DNA of 64,000 nt from Burkholderiales bacterium (GTDB lineage: Bacteria; Pseudomonadota; Gammaproteobacteria; Burkholderiales; WYBJ01), in assembly GCA_022841915.1 (NCBI GenBank), contig JALHQN010000011.1, positions 97,592 to 161,591 of the forward strand, in the 5' to 3' direction. Within the stretch, counting starts at the first letter, position 1, and the number at the start of each line of letters is the position of its first letter. The position numbers and the translations under genes are program-made. Below the pieces are notes generated by a model. That model saw nothing but the letters and a program-made list of their open reading frames with translations, searched no databases and was not told the origin of the DNA. Below are positions 36,719 through 45,368 of the stretch, in pieces.

Positions 36719-38698
36719 ATGGCAACAGTCGTCCGTCTCCAGATCGATGCACGCGAGCCGCTCGCCGATGGCGCGTCGTTCGGCAATACCGGGGCCTACG
36801 AGCGCCTGAGCGGCATTGCCCACTTCGAGGTCGCCCCCACCGCGCCCGCTTATCGCCCGGTGGTCGATCTCCCCATGGCGGGCGTCGATCCCGCAGGCCG
36901 CGTGGCATTCTCGGCCGAGTTCTGCATTCTGCGTCCCGTCGATCTCGCACGAGGCAACCGCCGCATCCTCTTCGACGTGATCAATCGGGGCAATATTCGC
37001 GCCCTGCAGTTCTTCAACGATGCCGAGCCGACCAATGCGCCTCGCACGCAAGCCCATGCAGGCAACGGCTTTCTCATGCGCCGCGGCTACACCGTGGTCG
37101 CGCTTGCCTGGCAGGGCGACATCCTGCCGGCCGAGGATCGCATGAGCATGCGCCTGCCCGTCGCCGGCAGCGACCTGGCGCCCGTCACGGGGCCCGTGCG
37201 CATGGAGTTCATCGCCGATCGCGAGGGCATACGGACCGTGCCGCTCAGCGGCAATGATTTCACCCATGCGTATCCCGCCGTGTCGCTCGACACCACCCAG
37301 GCCGTGCTGACGCGCCGCGCTTACCCGGATGAGACGCGCGAAGTGATCCCGGCGCAGGCCTGGCAGTTCGCCCGACTCGGGGCGACCGGACGCCTCGAGC
37401 CCTCGGCCACCGATTGCACGCTCGACGAGCCTTTCCGTCCTGGCTGGATTTACGAACTGGTCTATACCGCGAAGGATCCACTGGTGCTGGGCCTGGGCTT
37501 CGCCGGCGTGCGCGACTTTCTGAGTTTCCTGCGCCACGAGGAGCGTGATGCCGCCGGCATGGCGAATCCGGCATCGCTTCCCGACGCGAAGATCGAGCGC
37601 GTCTACGGCTGGGGGCGATCGCAGAGCGGGCGGTTCCTGCGCGAGTTCGTCTACCGCGGGTGGAACGAAGACGCCGCGGGGCGCCGCGTATTCGATGGGA
37701 TCCATCCGCATGTCACCGGCGCCGGACGCGTCACCCTCAATTACCGTTTCGCCCAGCCGGGACGCTATCCGCGTCAACACGAGGATCATCTGATCGCCTC
37801 GGACCAGTTCCCCTTCGCCTACGGCTTGACGAGCGATCCGTACACCGGACGCAGCGACGCGATCCTCAGGCGGCCGTCCACCGACCCGCTGGTCATCCAC
37901 TCGCAAACGGCGGCCGAGTATTGGCAGCGCCGCGGTTCGCTAGTGCATACCGATGCATTCGGCGCCGATCTGCCCGAGCACCCTCGCGCCCGGCTGTACT
38001 TCTTCGCCTCGTCCCAGCATTTCGCCAAGCCGGGCGGCAAACCCGAGCGGGGTGCGCACAGGCATGCGTCCAATCCCTTGGATACCGCACCTGTCCTGCG
38101 CGCGCTGCTGGACGCGATGGACGACTGGGCATCACGCGGGATCGCGCCACCCGCCAGCCGGGTACCCCGCCGATCGGAAGGCACCTTGGTCGAAGCCGGC
38201 GAATACCAGACGGCTTTTCCGCGCATCCCGGGCGTCGAGCCGCCTGGATCACCGAACCGTTTGCATCGTCTCGATTTCGGTCCGGAAACCGAGCAAGGCC
38301 GCTTCGTCCAAGAACCGCCGCTCGAACTGCTCGAACAAGCCTACGCGGTACTGATTCCCCAGCCGGATACCGACGGCAACGACCTCGCCGGCGTACGCAC
38401 ACCGCATGTCGAGGCGCCTCTTGCCACCCACACGGGATGGAACTACCGCGCCCAGGGAAGCACCGCAGCGCTCTACAGCATCGTCGGCAGCCATCTGCCC
38501 TTTGCCGCGACCGCCGCCGAACGGGCAACGTCCGGGGATGCGCGGCTCTCGATCGCTGAGCGCTATCGCAGCAGGCACCATTACATCGCTCGCATCGCCG
38601 CGGCCGCGCAACAACTCGTCGAGGCGCGGTTGCTGCTGCCCGAGGATGCCGATCGCTATATCGCCAGAGCGATCGCCGATCCCGACTTCCCCGGCTGA
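36719..38698 (+). CDS. large alpha/beta hydrolase-domain protein
   Basis: A 659-residue protein that fits the uncharacterised alpha/beta hydrolase domain family of long bacterial proteins (about 600-700 residues). The candidate nucleophile is Ser301 in Y-G-W-G-R-S-Q-S-G-R. A histidine-rich region H-P-H-V-T-G-A-G near 325 follows. No signal peptide is seen. I start at 36719, where GAGGAGAG stands 6 bases upstream. The frame stays open upstream to 35255 but crosses the GST and VOC genes on the other strand, so that extension is an artefact. Substrate unknown, possibly esters or lactones. Confidence 0.78.
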   Translation: MATVVRLQIDAREPLADGASFGNTGAYERLSGIAHFEVAPTAPAYRPVVDLPMAGVDPAGRVAFSAEFCILRPVDLARGNRRILFDVINRGNIRALQFFNDAEPTNAPRTQAHAGNGFLMRRGYTVVALAWQGDILPAEDRMSMRLPVAGSDLAPVTGPVRMEFIADREGIRTVPLSGNDFTHAYPAVSLDTTQAVLTRRAYPDETREVIPAQAWQFARLGATGRLEPSATDCTLDEPFRPGWIYELVYTAKDPLVLGLGFAGVRDFLSFLRHEERDAAGMANPASLPDAKIERVYGWGRSQSGRFLREFVYRGWNEDAAGRRVFDGIHPHVTGAGRVTLNYRFAQPGRYPRQHEDHLIASDQFPFAYGLTSDPYTGRSDAILRRPSTDPLVIHSQTAAEYWQRRGSLVHTDAFGADLPEHPRARLYFFASSQHFAKPGGKPERGAHRHASNPLDTAPVLRALLDAMDDWASRGIAPPASRVPRRSEGTLVEAGEYQTAFPRIPGVEPPGSPNRLHRLDFGPETEQGRFVQEPPLELLEQAYAVLIPQPDTDGNDLAGVRTPHVEAPLATHTGWNYRAQGSTAALYSIVGSHLPFAATAAERATSGDARLSIAERYRSRHHYIARIAAAAQQLVEARLLLPEDADRYIARAIADPDFPG

Positions 38699-38828
38699 AA
38701 CCACCCGGCCACAAGAGCACGTCCGCAGCATCCGCAGCCACATCGCCGGCCTGATCGCGGTCGGGCACATCCGTTGCACCGCCTACACCATGGCAACAGC
38801 CAGGCAGCGCGGTGAAAGGACGGTGCTC

Positions 38829-39254
38829 ATGGTCGGACGCAGCAAATCGCCGAACAGTCTCGCGGTCGCGATCATCCTGGGCGCCGTGATCCTGAACGGC
38901 TGCAAGCCGCCGGCTGAAGACGTGTCGACCAGCGGCCCGGTCGGACCGGTCGCCTCAGCCAACGAACCCGCCCCCCCGGCGACCACGCTGCCGCCCGAAC
39001 CTGCGCCCTTGACCAGCGGGTCGGCCGACGCGAGTGCGGGCGACAGCAAACTGGCCGTTCGGATCGAAGCGGCCTTAGCTGCGGAGACGGCTTTGCACGG
39101 ATCGTCGATAGGCGTGAGCGCGGTCGATGGCGTCGTCACGCTCACGGGAAGCACGCGCTCGCACGACCTGCGAAGCATGGCCGCACAGATCGCCCTCTCT
39201 GTCGAGGGAGTGAAACTCGTGCGCAACGAACTGGCCATCGCGCGGGAAACTTAG
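38829..39254 (+). CDS. BON-domain lipoprotein
   Basis: A 141-residue exported protein. The N-terminal signal has A-V-I-L-N-G-C, a slightly irregular lipobox with Cys25 as the lipidation site. A proline- and threonine-rich linker (about 28-65) follows. The last 70 residues form a single BON domain with S-I-G-V-S-A-V-D-G-V-V-T-L-T-G, and end V-K-L-V-R-N-E-L. BON domains bind membranes or lipids, and most outer-membrane BON lipoproteins (OsmY, DolP) have two copies. The AAGGA upstream supports this start; an ATG at 38790 is the alternative. Confidence 0.8.
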   Translation: MVGRSKSPNSLAVAIILGAVILNGCKPPAEDVSTSGPVGPVASANEPAPPATTLPPEPAPLTSGSADASAGDSKLAVRIEAALAAETALHGSSIGVSAVDGVVTLTGSTRSHDLRSMAAQIALSVEGVKLVRNELAIARET

Positions 39255-39326
39255 TCTCATGCAACTCGGCGCCCGAAACGGGCGGCCGCCCATGGCAAAG
39301 AATTCGCAACCGGGACGATCAGCACA

Positions 39327-41264
39327 ATGTCATCCGCCTCGATAAGCCGCCGCGCGATCCGCATCGCCGGGTGGACGCTCGCGGCATTGGTGCTGATGGT
39401 TCTCGTCGTCCTGCTCGTGTTCGATTGGAACTGGCTCAAGTCGCCGATCCAGAGCGGCGTCGCCCGTGCCACTGGCCGTACGCTCGATATCGCCGGAGAT
39501 ATCACCGGCCAATGGCGCTTGCGTCCGCTGATCCGTCTCGAGCAAGTGCGGCTGTCCAATCCCGAATGGGCCCAGGCTCCCCATCTGCTTTCCGCCGAAG
39601 CGATCGAATTGCGCATCGCGCTGCTGCCGCTCATCTTCAAACGCATCCACATCTACGAACTGAGGCTGCAGGGCCCCGAGGTGAATCTGCAGCGCCTCGC
39701 GGATGGGCGTGCCACGTGGCTGTTCGATCCGGAGCACAAGGACGAGGCGGGCACGCCTCCGGTCATCGACACGCTGCAGGTCGACCGAGGCGTGCTCAAC
39801 TATCTGGACGCTATCGTTCCCGCCCGCCTGACGGCTCAGGTCGAAGACAAATCCGATCCGCAGGATCCGCGGGGACTGAAGTTTCGAGTCGAGGGGCAGC
39901 TGCGCGACCAGCCGGTGAAACTGACCGGCGAATCTGCATCGCTGCTATCACTGCGTGACGCTTCCCGGCGCCTGCCGCTGCTCGTGCAAGGCGTCCTGGC
40001 GAGCACCCAAATCTCGATCGAAGGCGAACTGGCCGGCTTGGCCACGCCGAGCGAGGGCAGCATCCGGTATTCGCTGAGCGGACCGAGCTTGAGCCTGCTG
40101 GAACCGGCGCTTCGCGTTCCCCTGCCCGAAACACCGGCTTACTCGGTCACCGGACTGCTCACGCGCAAAGGCGAGCGCTGGCAGACCACCGATCTGCGCG
40201 GCAAGGTCGGCGAAAGCGATATCGCAGGCAGCGTCACTGTCGAGACCGGGGGCGACAAACCGAACATCGTGGCCGATTTGCGGTCATCCCTGCTCGATCT
40301 CGCCGACCTCGGACCGCTCATCGGCGGCACCAACCGCTCGCGCCTGAAGCCTACGGCCGAAGACGCGGCGCGATTGCTGCCCCGACGCAACTACGATCCG
40401 TCGAGTTTCGCCAAGCTCGATGCCCACGTGATCCTGCGCGCCGACAAAGTGGTGCGCGTCGCAGCTTGGCCGTTCGACAACTTTCTGGCCGACTTCCGCT
40501 TGAGCGATTCGCAGGTGGTGATCGATCCCCTGCAGTTCGGCATGGCCAATGGTCGCCTGCATGGCCGTGTCGTCTTCGATACGCGTCAGCCGCCGATCCA
40601 GTCGACCCTGGTGGCACGAATGGAAAACGTCGACGTTGCCAGAATCGCGCCGGAGAAGGCAGCCGTGAGCGAGGCGGCCGGCATACTTTCCGGGCGGATC
40701 GAATTGAAGGGGCGAGGCAACGCCATCGGCACGATGCTGGGCTCGTCGGATGGCCGCATCACCTTGCTGCTGAGCGACGGCAACGTGCCCAGCCTGCTGC
40801 CGGCGCTGGTGGATCTCGATGGCGCTCGAGTACTTGCGAACCTGTTCGGAAGCAAGCCGGAGAGCGTGCGCTGCTCGGCCATCGACCTGGCAATCGCCGG
40901 CGGGATCGCCACACCCAACGTGGCCATCGTGGAGACCGATACCACGGTGCTGACCGTAACAGGTCAAGTGAACCTGCGCAGCGAAGCCCTGGACTTGAAG
41001 CTCACCCAAGCACCCAAGGCGCCGAGCTTTCTTTCGCTGCGCACGCCCATTCTGGTCGGGGGCACGATGATGTCTCCCGCCCTCGCCCCGGCGCCCGCGC
41101 CTTTGGCGGCACGCGCCGCGGCGGCCCTGCTGCTGGGTTTGGTGAATCCTCTCGCTGCGGCACTGGCGCTGATCGAGACGGGGCCGGGCGAGGACGGCAC
41201 CTGCCCCGTCATTCAGCAAGGCTACAAGACGAAACCGGCTTCCGGCGCCCCTGGCAAGAAGTGA
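39327..41264 (+). CDS. AsmA-family protein
   Basis: A 645-residue inner-membrane-anchored periplasmic protein. Residues 10-32 form one transmembrane helix after a basic start. The AsmA-type N-terminal domain begins P-I-Q-S-G-V-A-R-A-T-G-R-T-L-D-I-A-G-D-I and is followed by the long repeating beta structure of AsmA proteins, with further A-L-I-G-G-type repeats. A C-terminal AsmA_2-like segment includes S-G-R-I-E-L-K-G-R-G-N-A-I. AsmA proteins are proposed lipid-transfer bridges to the outer membrane. It converges on the SDR gene with 16 bases between the stops. Confidence 0.9.
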   Translation: MSSASISRRAIRIAGWTLAALVLMVLVVLLVFDWNWLKSPIQSGVARATGRTLDIAGDITGQWRLRPLIRLEQVRLSNPEWAQAPHLLSAEAIELRIALLPLIFKRIHIYELRLQGPEVNLQRLADGRATWLFDPEHKDEAGTPPVIDTLQVDRGVLNYLDAIVPARLTAQVEDKSDPQDPRGLKFRVEGQLRDQPVKLTGESASLLSLRDASRRLPLLVQGVLASTQISIEGELAGLATPSEGSIRYSLSGPSLSLLEPALRVPLPETPAYSVTGLLTRKGERWQTTDLRGKVGESDIAGSVTVETGGDKPNIVADLRSSLLDLADLGPLIGGTNRSRLKPTAEDAARLLPRRNYDPSSFAKLDAHVILRADKVVRVAAWPFDNFLADFRLSDSQVVIDPLQFGMANGRLHGRVVFDTRQPPIQSTLVARMENVDVARIAPEKAAVSEAAGILSGRIELKGRGNAIGTMLGSSDGRITLLLSDGNVPSLLPALVDLDGARVLANLFGSKPESVRCSAIDLAIAGGIATPNVAIVETDTTVLTVTGQVNLRSEALDLKLTQAPKAPSFLSLRTPILVGGTMMSPALAPAPAPLAARAAAALLLGLVNPLAAALALIETGPGEDGTCPVIQQGYKTKPASGAPGKK

Positions 41265-41280
41265 CGCCGAAAACAGACGC

Positions 41281-42048
41281 TCAAACGACGCCCGACAAGC
41301 CGCCGTCGACGTTGATGCAGGTGCCGGTGACGTAGTTCGCCGCCTCGGAACTCAAGAAGGCAATCGCATTGGCCAGATCTTCCGGCTCGCCCATCCGGCC
41401 CATCGGCACGTTCTTGCCGTTGGCCGCGAAATGCTCCTCCACGCTGCGGCCCATGCGCTTGGCACCTCGCTCCTGCTGCGGGGTCTTGATCTTGCCGACG
41501 CAAGCCACATTGACGCGGATGTTGTGGGGCGCGAGTTCCTTCGACAAGGCCTTGGCCAGCGTCACGCTCGCTTGCCTGCTCACGACCGTGGGCAACTGAT
41601 TGGGCCCCGGCGTGGCCGCCGCAGCCATGGTGAGCATGATGATGCTGCCGCCGCCTTGCTTCTTCATGTGCGGCACGACGCAGCGCACCCCTTCGATCGG
41701 AGCGAACAGCTTCACTTCCACGTCGGAGCGCCACATCTCGTCGGTGACCTTGTCGAAGGCATTCTGGCCCGACCCGCCGGCATTGTTGACGAGAACATCG
41801 ACGCGCCCGAAGCGCTTGACGGTCTCTTCGATGAAGCGGGGAATGTCCTTGGTCGCATCGCCCGTCACGGCCAACACCTGCACGCCCAGCGCTTCGACTT
41901 CGCTGGCCGTCTTGGCCAGCGGCTCGGCGCGGCGGGCAAGCAAGGCGACATTGGCGCCCTCCATCGCGAAACGCAGTGCGGTCGCGCGACCGATACCCTC
42001 GCTGCCGCCCGTGATGGCAACCACTTTGCCTTTCAATCCCAGATCCAT
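41281..42048 (-). CDS. SDR-fold protein without the usual catalytic residues
   Basis: A 255-residue short-chain dehydrogenase/reductase fold. The nucleotide motif T-G-G-S-E-G-I-G (13-20) and N-N-A-G (88-91) are intact, so NAD(P) binding is likely. The catalytic triad is missing: the Ser position reads Thr140 or Met141, and Y-x-x-x-K is replaced by T154-V-V-S-R158 in P-G-P-N-Q-L-P-T-V-V-S-R. The C-terminus I-N-V-D-G-G-L-S-G is typical. I believe this is a recognisable subgroup, often annotated 3-oxoacyl-ACP reductase. AAGGAGGT precedes the ATG. Function unknown. Confidence 0.82.
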   Translation of the reverse strand: MDLGLKGKVVAITGGSEGIGRATALRFAMEGANVALLARRAEPLAKTASEVEALGVQVLAVTGDATKDIPRFIEETVKRFGRVDVLVNNAGGSGQNAFDKVTDEMWRSDVEVKLFAPIEGVRCVVPHMKKQGGGSIIMLTMAAAATPGPNQLPTVVSRQASVTLAKALSKELAPHNIRVNVACVGKIKTPQQERGAKRMGRSVEEHFAANGKNVPMGRMGEPEDLANAIAFLSSEAANYVTGTCINVDGGLSGVV

Positions 42049-42152
42049 GCGACCTCCTTGTTGAATGCCCGTATAAACGTGTGTACCCATGTGCTGCGCG
42101 GCCATTATGGCCGAAACTGCCGAAGCGCCATCGATCTCGGCGCCCGGATTGC

Positions 42153-43142
42153 CTACTTGAGCGTGAGCGCCAGCTTGCCGATCGCCTTGCGCGTCGTGAT
42201 GGCGGCGAAGGCCGCAGCGAAGTCGCGCAACGGATACGTTGCACTGACCAGCGGCTTCACTTTGTCCTGCCCGTACAGATCGAACAGTTCGCCCATCACG
42301 CGTCGCATCTGCGCCGGATGGTGATCTCGGTAGTCGCTGATCTGCAGTCCCAGCACGCCGATGTTCTTCACCAGCAGGTAATTGGCCTTGACCTCGGGAA
42401 TGCGTCCGCCCGCGAACCCGACCACGACCAATCGGCCACTCCAGGCGAGCGCGCGCAAGCTCGCGTCGAACACGTCGCCGCCGACCTGTTCGATGACGAT
42501 GTCCGCACCGCGACCGCCGGTCGCCTGACGCAGTTGATCGCGCAGCGCATCGCGCAGATTCGGCACGCTGGTATCGAGGATGTGATCGGCCCCGCTGCGG
42601 CGCGCGATCTCTGCCTTCTCCGGCGTGCTCACTGCCGCCACGACCGTGGCCCCCAGCGCCTTCGCCAGTTGCACCGCCGCCAGGCCGACACCGCCGGTGG
42701 CGCCCGTGACGAGCACCACTTCGCCAGGCCGCATCCGCGCGCGTTCGACGAGGGCGAAATGCGCCGTCTGATAGACCAGTCCGAAGCAGGCGCCCTCCTC
42801 GAAGCTCATCGCCTCGGGCATGACGAAACAATTGTCCTGGGCGGCGATGGCTCGCTCGCCGAACGCACCGTGCTCCATCCAGACCAGCACGCGATCTCCC
42901 GGCTTGCACGTCGTGACCGACTTGCCGACCGCGGCCACGATGCCCGCGCACTCCTTGCCCGCCACGAAGGGGCGCGGTGGCAGGACCTGGTACTTGCCCG
43001 CCATCACCAGGATGTCGGGAAAGTTCACCCCGGCCGCATGCACATCGACCAGCACCTGGTGCTCGCCCGGCTGCGGAGCGGGAAATTCCTCCACCTCGAT
43101 ACTTTCGGGCGGACCGAACTCGCGTACGACGATGGCTTTCAT
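42153..43142 (-). CDS. quinone oxidoreductase/zinc-type alcohol dehydrogenase family protein
   Basis: A 329-residue medium-chain dehydrogenase of the quinone-oxidoreductase kind. It begins M-K-A-I-V-V-R-E-F-G-P-P and has the GroES-like N-terminal half, then the nucleotide loop V-T-G-A-T-G-G-V-G near 149. The zinc-ligand cysteines and histidines of alcohol dehydrogenases are missing, so it is probably zinc-free and NADPH-dependent. Likely substrates are quinones or enones. A longer frame to 43244 is not supported. It is divergent from the Bug gene at 43305 and may be cotranscribed with the SDR gene 104 bases downstream. Confidence 0.88.
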   Translation of the reverse strand: MKAIVVREFGPPESIEVEEFPAPQPGEHQVLVDVHAAGVNFPDILVMAGKYQVLPPRPFVAGKECAGIVAAVGKSVTTCKPGDRVLVWMEHGAFGERAIAAQDNCFVMPEAMSFEEGACFGLVYQTAHFALVERARMRPGEVVLVTGATGGVGLAAVQLAKALGATVVAAVSTPEKAEIARRSGADHILDTSVPNLRDALRDQLRQATGGRGADIVIEQVGGDVFDASLRALAWSGRLVVVGFAGGRIPEVKANYLLVKNIGVLGLQISDYRDHHPAQMRRVMGELFDLYGQDKVKPLVSATYPLRDFAAAFAAITTRKAIGKLALTLK

Positions 43143-43304
43143 GCTCACCTGGCTGAGAAGATGCAAACAGGACCGGATGGTACCTGCCTTTTTCGCGTCG
43201 GTGTTCCGCCCCACCGGATGGGCCGAATCGGCGACAATGGGCAAAACGAAGGCGAGCGCACTCGCCTCTCGGCATTTTTCAGTCCAGCACGGAGGAGAAG
43301 CAAG

Positions 43305-44279
43305 ATGAGTTCACGCTGTTTGGTCGTGGCGCTGACGCTGGGATGCTCGGTCCAGGTGCTTGCGCAGTCGTCCCCCACCCCGACCGACTATCCCAACCGA
43401 CCGGTGCGGATCATCGTCGGCTTGGCGCCCGGCGGTGCGATCGACACCATCGCGCGCAGCATGAGCGGGGTGTTGGCCAGCCGACTGGGCCAGCCCGTCA
43501 TCGTCGAGAATCGTCCGGGCGCCGGCGAGGCGATCGGCAGCGAACTGACTGCGCGGGCGACTCCCGATGGCTATACGGTGTTCATGGCAAGCGCTGCCGT
43601 GGTGGTGAATCCGCTGCTCAACAAGGTTCGCTACGACCCGATCAAGGACCTCGCTCCCATCACCCAGATCACTCGTCAGCCCTACGTGATGGTCGTGCAC
43701 CCGAGCGTTCCGGCGCAAAGCGCCAAGGAGTTGCTGCCCTGGATCAAGGCCAATCCCGGCAAGGTCAACTACGCGTCCTCCGGCAGCGGCAGCCTCATGC
43801 ATCTGACAGGGGAAATGTTCAAGTCGGCGGCGGGGGTGACGATGACGCACGTACCGTACAAGGGCATGGCACTCGCATATCCCGACTTGATCGCCGGCCA
43901 GGTACAGGTGGGTTTTCCGGCCATCATCACGGCGCTGCCGCACCTGAAGAGCGGCAAATTGCGCGCGCTCGGCGTGACGGGTACGACGCGGGTCGCGAGT
44001 CTGCCGGGCGTACCTACCCTGATCGAATCCGGCGTACCCGGTTTCGTGGTCGAGCAGTGGTATGGACTCTACGCACCTGCCGGGACGCCGAGCGCGATCA
44101 TCGCCCGCCTGCACAAGGAGTTCACCGCCGTGATCAAGGATCCGGACACGGTCGCTCGGATGACCGCCACCGGCTCAGAAGCCGTGGGCAACAGCACCGC
44201 CGAATTCGCCGCCCACGTACGCGCCGAATCGCAGCGCTGGAGCAAGATCATTCGCGAAGCCGGCATCAAGCTGCAGTAG
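43305..44279 (+). CDS. Bug (TctC-like) periplasmic binding protein
   Basis: A 324-residue exported receptor. The signal peptide (about 1-20) ends V-L-A-Q. The ligand loop reads P-V-R-I-I-V-G-L-A-P-G-G-A-I-D. V-I-V-E-N-R-P-G-A-G-E, G-S-G-S-L-M-H-L-T-G-E near 165 and H-V-P-Y-K-G-M-A-L-A follow in the family order. GGAGGAG stands 7 bases upstream of ATG. It faces the next Bug gene (44323-45303) tail to tail with a strong hairpin between. No transporter membrane genes are near. Confidence 0.9.
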   Translation: MSSRCLVVALTLGCSVQVLAQSSPTPTDYPNRPVRIIVGLAPGGAIDTIARSMSGVLASRLGQPVIVENRPGAGEAIGSELTARATPDGYTVFMASAAVVVNPLLNKVRYDPIKDLAPITQITRQPYVMVVHPSVPAQSAKELLPWIKANPGKVNYASSGSGSLMHLTGEMFKSAAGVTMTHVPYKGMALAYPDLIAGQVQVGFPAIITALPHLKSGKLRALGVTGTTRVASLPGVPTLIESGVPGFVVEQWYGLYAPAGTPSAIIARLHKEFTAVIKDPDTVARMTATGSEAVGNSTAEFAAHVRAESQRWSKIIREAGIKLQ

Positions 44280-44283
44280 CGCG

Positions 44284-44318
44284 ATGGCGCAGCGGCCCCG
44301 CTGGGCCCGCTGCGCCAT
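44284..44318. terminator. strong bidirectional terminator hairpin between two Bug genes
   Basis: ATGGCGCAGCGG (44284-44295) pairs perfectly with CCGCTGCGCCAT (44307-44318), a 12-bp stem with an 11-base loop. It fills the 43-base gap between convergent genes. The plus side runs into GATCTCATTCC, not a clean T-tract, but stem strength and position support termination in both directions. Confidence 0.6.
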
Positions 44319-44322
44319 GATC

Positions 44323-45303
44323 TCATTCCACCTTGATCTTCAACGGCGGCACCACCTTGTTCCACTTGGCGATGTCGGCATCGATGCGCGCACCGAATTG
44401 CGCGCTCGACATCTCGACCGCCTCCACACCAACGCCGAGCAGCCGCTCCTTGATGTCGGGTTGCGCGATCCCGTATTGAACGGCGGCATGCAGCGCAGCG
44501 ATCGCGGCTTTGGGCGTGGCCGAAGGAACGACCATGCCGTACCAGCCGCTCACCTCGTAACCGGGCAAACCGGCTTCCGCGATGCTCGGCACATTGGGCA
44601 GCGCCAGGCTGCGCTTGGGCGTCGTCACACCGAGGGCCCGCACCTTGCCCGACTGGATGTTCGGGCGCGCCACCGCCACGGTGGAGAAGAAGATCGACAC
44701 GCGCCCGCCGAGTAGATCGACCATCGCCGGGCCGCCCCCTTTGTACGGAACATGCAGCATTGTCGCGCCTGCAAGCGAGGCGAAAAGCTCGGCGGCCAGA
44801 TGCGTCAGATTGCCGATGCTCGACGAGGCGTAGGTCACCTGGCCAGGCTTTGCCTTGGCGAGCGCGACCAGCTCGCCGACGGTGTTGACGCCCGCACCCG
44901 GATGCGCCACCAGCACGTAGGCGCCATCGCCGACAAGGGCAACCGGCGCGAAGTCCTTCGCCGTGTTGTAGGGCAGTTTCGGGTAGAGGCTGGGATTGAT
45001 CGCGTGACCGGCAGCCACCATGAGCAAGGTGTGGCCGTCGGCAGGCGCATTCGCCACCAGTCCCGAACCGATGATGGTGTTGCCGCCGCCGCGATTGTCG
45101 ACCACGAAATTCTGACCCAGCCGCTCGGTCATCTTCTGCGCCAGCATGCGGCCGACGATGTCGTTCGCGCCGCCAGGCGGATAGGGCACCACCAGCCGCA
45201 CGGGCCGGGTGGGCGTCCATTGGGCGTAAGCGACTGCGCTTGGCAGCGTGGCGAGCGCGCACAGCAATGCGCGCCCGATGCGCGAGCGATATTGAGCATT
45301 CAA
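44323..45303 (-). CDS. Bug (TctC-like) periplasmic binding protein
   Basis: A 326-residue exported receptor, TTG-initiated. No ATG precedes the signal peptide in a sensible place. The TTG at 45303 has AGGAGG 8 bases upstream and gives the signal peptide M-N-A-Q-Y-R-S-R ending A-Y-A. The family features P-V-R-L-V-V-P-Y-P-P-G-G-A-N-D, V-V-D-N-R-G-G-G-N, S-S-I-G-N-L-T-H-L-A-A-E and H-V-P-Y-K-G-G-G-P-A are present. It lies downstream of the methyltransferase gene by 65 bases. The ligand is unknown. Confidence 0.88.
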   Translation of the reverse strand: MNAQYRSRIGRALLCALATLPSAVAYAQWTPTRPVRLVVPYPPGGANDIVGRMLAQKMTERLGQNFVVDNRGGGNTIIGSGLVANAPADGHTLLMVAAGHAINPSLYPKLPYNTAKDFAPVALVGDGAYVLVAHPGAGVNTVGELVALAKAKPGQVTYASSSIGNLTHLAAELFASLAGATMLHVPYKGGGPAMVDLLGGRVSIFFSTVAVARPNIQSGKVRALGVTTPKRSLALPNVPSIAEAGLPGYEVSGWYGMVVPSATPKAAIAALHAAVQYGIAQPDIKERLLGVGVEAVEMSSAQFGARIDADIAKWNKVVPPLKIKVE

Positions 45304-45368
45304 GATGGTTCCTCCTGTTGTTTGGCAGGAGACCGCCCCTAGGGGGCGGTGCTCCCGAGATGTCGAAT

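Noticed and set aside
42049..43275. An upstream extension of the SDR frame (from 43275).
   Set aside because: It runs over the quinone oxidoreductase in another frame. AAGGAGGT at 42048 marks the true start.
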